Below, piece by piece: positions 22,108-22,999 of a stretch of DNA of 22,999 nucleotides. Location of the stretch: the NCBI GenBank assembly GCA_023132105.1, contig JAGLYS010000230.1:1-22999 (forward strand). The letters are read 5' to 3'. The translations under genes were made by a program, and so were the position numbers. How positions within the stretch are numbered: position 1 is the first letter of the stretch; every line of letters begins with the position of its first letter. This stretch comes from Caldifarciminota bacterium. GTDB lineage: Bacteria > Hydrothermota > 32-111 > QNBC01. The notes beneath the pieces were generated by a model. The model searched no databases, was not told where the DNA came from, and saw only the letters and a program-made list of their open reading frames with translations.

Positions 22108-22842
22108 TCACTCCTGTTTAACGGATACAAAATCCACCCTATAAGAATTTCTTAAATGGGATTTCATTGTTAAATGATCCAGTATGTCTAAATTCATAAA
22201 TCCTGCTTTCTTTAAATATTTCTTTAGTTTACTAATCGAATATACTTTTTCATATAATATAAAATCATCACGACTATAAATATCGGAACTTTGTTTATCA
22301 AAGATTGTCAGATGTAATTTGCCGATTTTTGATAATTTATCATAATTCATTTTCCAGACGGAAAAAATATTCATATATTCTTTGGTATAGGTAAACTCAT
22401 CATTCAGTGCTCTAAACCCGTATTGAGTATTGATATCAAAAATAAAAATTCCGTTCCTTTTTAGCAGTGAAAATATCTTCTTGAATGTTTCCAATAAAAT
22501 CTCTTCGTTTGTTATTGTATTTATGCTGTCAAATGTCGAAATTATTACATCATACTTTCTTTCGGGGGAATAATTAAATATCGTTGTGTGAAAGAAATCG
22601 ATATCCTTATACTTACTTTTAGCTTTTTGAATCATATTTGCAGATTCATCGATGCCAGATATAACAAATCCCTTTTTATGCAGATAGTGAGTTATTGTTC
22701 CTGTTCCACATGCAAAATCCAATATCTGTTTGGATTTATTATTATAATTCAAAATCAGGGTTTCCAAATAATCCGTCCATTCTATATAATCTATATCATA
22801 ATTTATTTTATCGTAATATGTAGCTATCTTATCGTATGGCAT
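22108..22842 (-). CDS. Class I SAM-dependent methyltransferase
   Basis: A 244-residue Rossmann-fold methyltransferase. Motif I is LDFACGTG (41-48) and the acidic residue at the end of strand two is D65 (SGIDES). The start MPYDKIATYYDKI is common to a broad group of small-molecule methyltransferases. The substrate cannot be predicted. It overlaps the end of coaD by 14 bases and is followed by the HIT gene, so all are probably co-transcribed. It is not RsmD, the rRNA methyltransferase often next to coaD, because the NPPY motif is not present. Confidence 0.88.
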   Translation of the reverse strand: MPYDKIATYYDKINYDIDYIEWTDYLETLILNYNNKSKQILDFACGTGTITHYLHKKGFVISGIDESANMIQKAKSKYKDIDFFHTTIFNYSPERKYDVIISTFDSINTITNEEILLETFKKIFSLLKRNGIFIFDINTQYGFRALNDEFTYTKEYMNIFSVWKMNYDKLSKIGKLHLTIFDKQSSDIYSRDDFILYEKVYSISKLKKYLKKAGFMNLDILDHLTMKSHLRNSYRVDFVSVKQE

Positions 22843-22999
22843 TGTATTTTTCTTCTAATTTATTTTCAACATATTTTGTTACAAAAGATTCAACATTTCC
22901 ACCATGGAGTATAATATCTTTAACAAGAGTAGAACTGACAAAGGAATATTTAAGAGCAGGCATGAAAAATATACTTTCTATTTGATTATTTAATTTTCT
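22829..22999 (-). CDS. coaD: Phosphopantetheine adenylyltransferase, 3' end only (runs off the window)
   Basis: The last 56 codons plus a stop are present; the gene continues past the right edge. The translation includes SIFFMPALKYSFVSSTLVKD and HGGNVESFV, matching the CoaD C-terminal region where SSTLVK and the GG(D/N)V turn are conserved. CoaD makes dephospho-CoA from 4'-phosphopantetheine and ATP. The N-terminal HIGH-like motif lies outside the window, so the call rests on this tail alone. Confidence 0.85.
   Translation of the reverse strand, partial: RKLNNQIESIFFMPALKYSFVSSTLVKDIILHGGNVESFVTKYVENKLEEKYNAIR

Overview
The window is strongly AT-rich, gene-dense bacterial DNA using the standard code. 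It carries core genes (nadA, mnmA, glyA, rpiB, parA, parB, the coaD end), a bactofilin/M23 pair and a class III cyclase. No rRNA, tRNA, transposase or CRISPR array is visible. The stretches without genes hold many short palindromic dispersed repeats, a feature of many uncultured low-GC bacteria. I cannot name the phylum from sequence alone.

Layout: (1) 1-362 is a repeat-bearing leader ending in a promoter. (2) 363-3115 (+) is a tightly packed operon: Rrf2 regulator, nadA, an RseC-like membrane protein and mnmA. These genes share an Fe-S/sulfur theme. (3) 13031 down to 3133 (-) is one run of twelve genes with overlaps or very short gaps: parA, parB, three tandem M42 aminopeptidases, an M23 peptidase, a bactofilin, a YvlD-like membrane protein, an M50 protease, rpiB, glyA and a GlcD-type FAD oxidase. 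A consensus promoter sits just upstream of parA. (4) 13032-13833 is an 800-bp gene-free mosaic of hairpin repeats between divergent promoters. (5) 13840-15709 (+) encodes a carboxyltransferase and a biotin carrier protein, flanked by two inverted copies of a roughly 98-bp repeat. (6) 15710-16034 is another repeat-bearing gap, ending in an extended -10 promoter. (7) 16035-21217 (+) encodes a 1073-residue class III cyclase/NTPase/TPR protein, a cyclic-nucleotide-binding protein and a divergent RqcH/NEMF-type protein. (8) 22999 down to 21183 (-) holds the coaD 3' end, a SAM methyltransferase, a HIT hydrolase and a small membrane protein.

The most interesting points are these. The cyclase/CNB/RqcH-like operon suggests a link between cAMP signalling and ribosome quality control. 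Two consensus promoters lie so close to their ATG codons that leaderless mRNAs are expected (parA and the cyclase). The Rrf2-nadA-rseC-mnmA operon has an 18-bp palindrome overlapping its first ribosome binding site. GlyA has an insertion between its two active-site tyrosine positions. Finally, a family of palindromes shares similar ends but differs in its core.
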